Assembly: GCA_011390385.1 (NCBI GenBank)
Contig: JAABSN010000121.1
Coordinates: 1-9,753, forward strand
Direction of reading: 5' to 3'
Source of the DNA: Thioalkalivibrio nitratireducens
GTDB taxonomy: Bacteria; Pseudomonadota; Gammaproteobacteria; Ectothiorhodospirales; Ectothiorhodospiraceae
DNA length: 9,753 nucleotides
The notes beneath the pieces are model-generated. The model had not been told where the DNA came from. It was given only the letters and a program-made list of their open reading frames with translations, and ran no database searches. This document shows positions 7,427 to 9,753 of the stretch, in pieces; the first letter of the stretch is position 1, and every line of letters starts with the position of its first letter. The position numbers and the translations under genes were made by a program.

Positions 7427-7441
7427 TGTTACAGGATAACA
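7427..7441 (-). promoter_or_regulatory. candidate Zur (zinc uptake regulator) operator upstream of hisI
   Basis: TGTTACAGGATAACA is an inverted repeat with 5-bp perfect arms (TGTTA/TAACA). It matches the core of the enterobacterial Zur box, TGTTATANTATAACA, at 12 of its 14 defined positions. It lies 45 nt upstream of the hisI ATG and overlaps a candidate extended -10, the usual geometry for repression by a Fur-family protein. It is 177 nt from the divergent AstE-like gene, too far for that to be the obvious target. The match is by eye against the remembered consensus; binding is inferred. Confidence 0.6.
7433..7441 (-). promoter_or_regulatory. candidate extended -10 of the hisI operon promoter
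   Basis: On the minus strand the sequence reads TGTTATCCT, an extended -10 pattern (TGn followed by TATCCT, 4 of 6 matches to TATAAT). No recognisable -35 is found at 16-18 nt upstream. Transcription starting near 7425 would give a leader of about 43 nt. The element is embedded in the Zur-box-like palindrome, so a bound repressor would block it. Confidence 0.35.
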
Positions 7442-7618
7442 GTGTTCGGGCGGCCTCGGCCGGGGGCGCGAGCCAACCCGGAATGCGCAGTGTACTGCCT
7501 GAGGCGGATGGAAGCATGCCGTCGCACTGCCTGCGGGCCCGAACCCCGGTCTCTACGGATACCGCAGTCCTGGGGGGTGGGTCTTCCGGGAACATTCATC
7601 AGATCATGGAGTTCGCGC

Positions 7619-8638
7619 ATGTCATCCAGCCCCATGCCCCCAGAATTGCCGACCGCCCTGCGCAGCATCAGCTACCATGGCCTGGAGCCCGGACCGCGCC
7701 TGATCGTGCTTGGCGCGGTGCATGGTAACGAGACCTGTGGCACACAGGCCATTCTCCGCCTGGCGGGGGAACTGGACCGGCGAGAGCATGAGCTCCTTTG
7801 CGGCACATTGACGCTGGTACCGGTGGCCAACCCGCTCGCGTACCAGCGCGCGCAACGGATGGGTGAGCGCAACCTGAACCGCAATTTCCGGGTTACCGAT
7901 TCCCCCCTGGACTTCGAGGACCGTCTCGCGAACCGTCTGTGTCCGTTGTTGGGCGCGCACGATGTGCTGCTTGATCTGCATTCCTTCCATACGCCGGGTG
8001 AGCCTTTCGTAATGCTCGGTCCGGCGAACAACGATGGCGAACTGGAGCCGTTCGCGAGGGCGCCCGAGGAGGAAGCACTCGTGCGTCGGCTCGGGCCGCG
8101 GCGTGTCGTTGAAGGCTGGCTGGATACCTATGCCCGCGGGGTGGCCCGGCGTCTGCGCAACCCCAATGCCAGCTTGCGGGCGCAGATGCTCAGCACCGAT
8201 CCCAGCTATGGCATCGGCACCACCGAGTACGTACGCAGCCAGGGCGGCTACGGAGTGACGCTGGAATGCGGACAGCACGATGATCCCGAGGCTCCGGACG
8301 TGGCCTATCGGGCCATTCTCAACACGCTGGCGCATCTGGAACTGATGGAATTTCCGCAGCCGGCACCCAGGACCGACCTCGAGGTGCTGCGCCTGGTGGA
8401 GGTCATCGACCGGGACGATGTGCGTGACGCATTCGTGCGCGAGTGGCGGAGTTTCGACCGTGTGCGCGCTGGCGAGGAGATCGGCATTCGTGCGGATGGG
8501 CACTCGGTCCGGTCGCCCGCCGATGGCTTCATCGTGTTTCCGAACCCCAGCGCGCTGCCCGGTAACGAATGGTTTTATCGAGCCGAAATCAGCCAGCGCC
8601 TCGTGGACGGCGTCCGTTCCCGGGATCTCCCGTCCTGA
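7619..8638 (+). CDS. succinylglutamate desuccinylase / aspartoacylase family protein
   Basis: A 339-residue zinc-dependent deacylase of the AstE/AspA family (M14-like carboxypeptidase fold), which hydrolyses the amide bond of N-acyl amino acids or related compounds. The zinc motif HGNE gives His35 and Glu38, and the third ligand is His121 in LLDLHSFHTP. The substrate-binding NRNF is at 87-90 and the probable catalytic Glu216 is in TLECGQH. A C-terminal beta-rich domain (about 250-339) completes the family architecture. The open frame extends back to 7442, but the ATG at 7619 is preferred: GGAG lies 7 nt upstream and homology begins just after it. The gene is not in an arginine-catabolism (ast) cluster, so an AstE role is not supported; the acyl substrate is unknown. 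It diverges from hisI across 236 nt and is followed after 73 nt by a TauE/SafE permease on the same strand, possibly cotranscribed. Confidence 0.9.
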   Translation: MSSSPMPPELPTALRSISYHGLEPGPRLIVLGAVHGNETCGTQAILRLAGELDRREHELLCGTLTLVPVANPLAYQRAQRMGERNLNRNFRVTDSPLDFEDRLANRLCPLLGAHDVLLDLHSFHTPGEPFVMLGPANNDGELEPFARAPEEEALVRRLGPRRVVEGWLDTYARGVARRLRNPNASLRAQMLSTDPSYGIGTTEYVRSQGGYGVTLECGQHDDPEAPDVAYRAILNTLAHLELMEFPQPAPRTDLEVLRLVEVIDRDDVRDAFVREWRSFDRVRAGEEIGIRADGHSVRSPADGFIVFPNPSALPGNEWFYRAEISQRLVDGVRSRDLPS

Positions 8639-8711
8639 AGCGGCTGGGCCTTCCCGCCCCGGTTCCGGAGGTCGCGCAAGACCCGCTTGCGCTGTGGGCG
8701 CGGGCGTCTCG

Positions 8712-9473
8712 ATGACGCCGGACCTGTTTCAGTTGCTGGTCATTGTGGTGGCGGCTTTCTTCGCGGGAGGCATCAATGCCCTGGCCGGCGGCGGCAGTTT
8801 CCTGACCCTGCCGGCGCTGGTCTTTGTCGGCGTCCCCGCAGTCTCCGCCAACGCCACGGGTACCGCTGCCCTGTTGCCGGGCTATGTTGCCAGTGCCTGG
8901 AGCTATCGGGACCTGATCCGCGCGCCGGTCGGCCTATCACTGTTGGCGGTCGTGGTCATCGGAATCCTCGGCGGGACGGCTGGAGCCCTGTTGCTGCTCG
9001 CAACGCCGAATCAGGCCTTCCGCGGCATCGTGCCCTGGCTGCTGCTGTTCGCGACGTTGCTGTTCGCGTTCGGCCCCGCGTTGCAGCGCCGCCTGGCCAG
9101 CCGCGCCGGGACGACCCGAGGCATCGGCGCCCGGGTGGGTATCCTCGGCGTCTGCGCGTACGGCGGCTACTTCAATGGTGGCATGGGCATCGTGATGCTG
9201 GCCCTGTTCCGCCTTCTCGGGGTGCAGGATCTCCGCGTGGCGAATGGGCTGAAGAACCTGTTGTCCGCAGTGCTTACGCTGATCGCGGTGCTGGTCTACG
9301 TGCTGGGTGGACTCGTGTCCTGGTCGCAGATCCTGCCGATGGCGGTCGCGGCAACGCTGGGTGGGCTTGCCGGTGCCCGCATCGGGCGCGTGCTACCGCC
9401 GGTGATGCTGCGCAACGGCATCGTTCTGGTCGGTGCCGTGACCACCCTGCTGTTCTTCCTCGGTCTGGATTAG
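8712..9473 (+). CDS. TauE/SafE family membrane transporter
   Basis: A 253-residue polytopic inner-membrane protein of the TauE/SafE (formerly DUF81) family, whose members export sulfite, sulfoacetate or other anions. The first membrane segment, with AGGGSFLTLPAL at 25-36, is the family's N-terminal signature. The second repeat half begins about 140 and carries GGYFNGGMGI at 151-160, followed by NGLKN at 178-182. About seven to eight hydrophobic segments can be traced (roughly 6-22, 30-45, 72-97, 104-121, 141-168, 183-203, 207-225 and 234-251). The ATG at 8712 is chosen because it places the first helix at the N-terminus; no good Shine-Dalgarno precedes it, and a GTG seven codons upstream is an alternative. 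It lies 73 nt after the AstE-like gene on the same strand. Its stop codon TAG is part of the first bases of the downstream palindromic repeat. The substrate cannot be inferred. Confidence 0.88.
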   Translation: MTPDLFQLLVIVVAAFFAGGINALAGGGSFLTLPALVFVGVPAVSANATGTAALLPGYVASAWSYRDLIRAPVGLSLLAVVVIGILGGTAGALLLLATPNQAFRGIVPWLLLFATLLFAFGPALQRRLASRAGTTRGIGARVGILGVCAYGGYFNGGMGIVMLALFRLLGVQDLRVANGLKNLLSAVLTLIAVLVYVLGGLVSWSQILPMAVAATLGGLAGARIGRVLPPVMLRNGIVLVGAVTTLLFFLGLD

Positions 9474-9584
9474 CGTGAAAGAATCCGCGTAGGGTGCCGT
9501 GAGGCGCAGCCGAACCGCACCGGTACCCCGCCGGGGCCTCCGGGCCTCGAGCGGTGCAATTCGCTGCACTCATTGACACCCTAC
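9470..9584 (+). repeat. REPIN/BIME-like repeat unit A (H1-spacer-H2)
   Basis: The unit starts with TTAGCGTGAAAGAA at 9470-9483, which includes the TauE-type stop codon, then GCGTAGGGTGC. Imperfect palindrome H1 lies at 9493-9521 (GGTGC/GCACC ends, GCGCAGC loop). A 31-nt spacer ending GGGCCTCGAGC follows. Palindrome H2 is at 9553-9580 in opposite orientation and is followed by CTAC, the mirror of the GTAG that precedes H1. Two inverted related hairpins make a REPIN-like pair. They may also act as an mRNA 3'-end stabiliser; there is no T-tract, so an intrinsic terminator is not supported. Confidence 0.85.
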
Positions 9585-9630
9585 ACTTGGGCCTTTCATG
9601 GTTCGGGGTGGCCGCCGGTGCCATGACAGT
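9585..9630. repeat. conserved inter-unit spacer of the palindromic array
   Basis: This linker between H2 of unit A and the start of unit B contains CCTTTCATG, GGGGTGGCC and GCCATGACAGT. The same blocks occur in the same order, on the other strand, in the left copy at about 69-106. The spacer is therefore part of the repeated module rather than unrelated sequence. Confidence 0.65.
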
Positions 9631-9753
9631 CAGCGTGAAAGAACCTGCGCAGGGTGCCGTGAGGCGCAGCCGAACCGCACCGATACCACGCTGGTCGTGA
9701 CCCCCAGGATCCCGGGCCTCGAGCGGTGCAATTCGCTGCGCTCATTGACACCC
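9631..9753 (+). repeat. REPIN/BIME-like repeat unit B (runs to the window end)
   Basis: A second direct copy of unit A. CAGCGTGAAAGAACC is at 9631-9645, H1 at 9653-9681 (exactly 160 nt after H1 of unit A), a 43-nt spacer again ends GGGCCTCGAGC, and H2 is at 9725-9752. H1 is identical to unit A's H1 over its full length, whereas H2 differs by one base in the loop. The spacer between H1 and H2 is 12 nt longer than in unit A and only its ends are conserved. The array may continue beyond the window. Confidence 0.85.

Larger units (their letters stand above)
7383..7618. other. 236-nt divergent intergenic region, hisI / AstE-like gene
   Basis: This must carry the promoters for both the leftward hisI block and the rightward deacylase gene. 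The supported content is the Zur-box-like palindrome with its overlapping -10 candidate (7427-7441), the hisI GGAG site, and a GGAG near 7608-7611 for the deacylase. I could not identify a rightward promoter with confidence. Frames run open across it in both directions, which in G+C-rich DNA is not evidence of coding. Confidence 0.6.

Noticed and set aside
7383..7595. In-frame upstream extension of hisI
   Set aside because: Homology to HisI starts at MLKDIENLP, a GGAG lies before that ATG, and the candidate promoter and operator fall inside the extension.
7622..8503. Minus-strand open frame (293 codons) opposite the AstE-like gene
   Set aside because: Shadow of the deacylase gene, with no domain or signal and no ribosome binding site of note.
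9274..9624. Minus-strand open frame covering the TauE end and the repeat
   Set aside because: Half of it is repeat sequence and the other half is antisense to a membrane protein; the predicted peptide is Arg/Pro/Ala-rich without motif.
9470..9753. CRISPR array interpretation of the tandem repeats
   Set aside because: Units are about 160 nt apart, consist of two different palindromes in opposite orientation, and the spacers are themselves conserved; no cas genes are near.

Overview
The window is a G+C-rich bacterial chromosome segment. The encoded protein families, ATGA gene overlaps and GTAGGGTGC-type palindromic repeats all fit a gammaproteobacterium, perhaps of the Chromatiales/Ectothiorhodospiraceae type. 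That placement is inference from style; no rRNA or other taxonomic marker is present. Seven protein-coding genes fill nearly all of it. I see no tRNA, rRNA, CRISPR array, transposase or phage gene.

Layout: (1) Bases 1-131 hold an intergenic palindromic repeat. (2) 179-1639 (+) encodes a di-heme cytochrome c peroxidase/MauG-family lipoprotein. Its G+C looks lower than that of its neighbours. (3) It converges, with an 11-nt gap, on a minus-strand block that reads from right to left: hisI (7382-6912), cysS (6915-5509), a DUF1007 periplasmic metal-binding protein (5512-4691), a NicO/RcnA-type metal permease (4690-3545) and, after 79 nt, a long-chain acyl-CoA synthetase (3465-1651). The first three genes overlap by ATGA and the fourth starts on the base after the third stops, so hisI to NicO is very probably one transcript. 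(4) Divergent from hisI lies an AstE/AspA-type zinc deacylase (7619-8638, +), followed by a TauE/SafE permease (8712-9473, +). (5) From the permease's stop codon to the window end there is a tandem array of the same palindromic repeat, inverted relative to the copy at the left end.

Most interesting reading: the hisI upstream region contains a near-perfect 15-bp inverted repeat, TGTTACAGGATAACA, at 7427-7441. It matches the core of the gammaproteobacterial Zur (zinc uptake regulator) box at 12 of 14 defined positions and overlaps a candidate extended -10 element. HisI and CysRS are both zinc enzymes, and the next two genes form a periplasmic metal-binder/permease pair. I infer a zinc-responsive operon linking metal acquisition to two zinc-requiring housekeeping enzymes. 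Both enzymes keep their zinc ligands, so they do not look like zinc-independent backup paralogs.

Second theme: the flanking repeats are REPIN/BIME-like. Two related hairpins (H1 and H2) face each other and alternate with two conserved spacers. The first bases of one copy supply the stop codon of the TauE-type gene.
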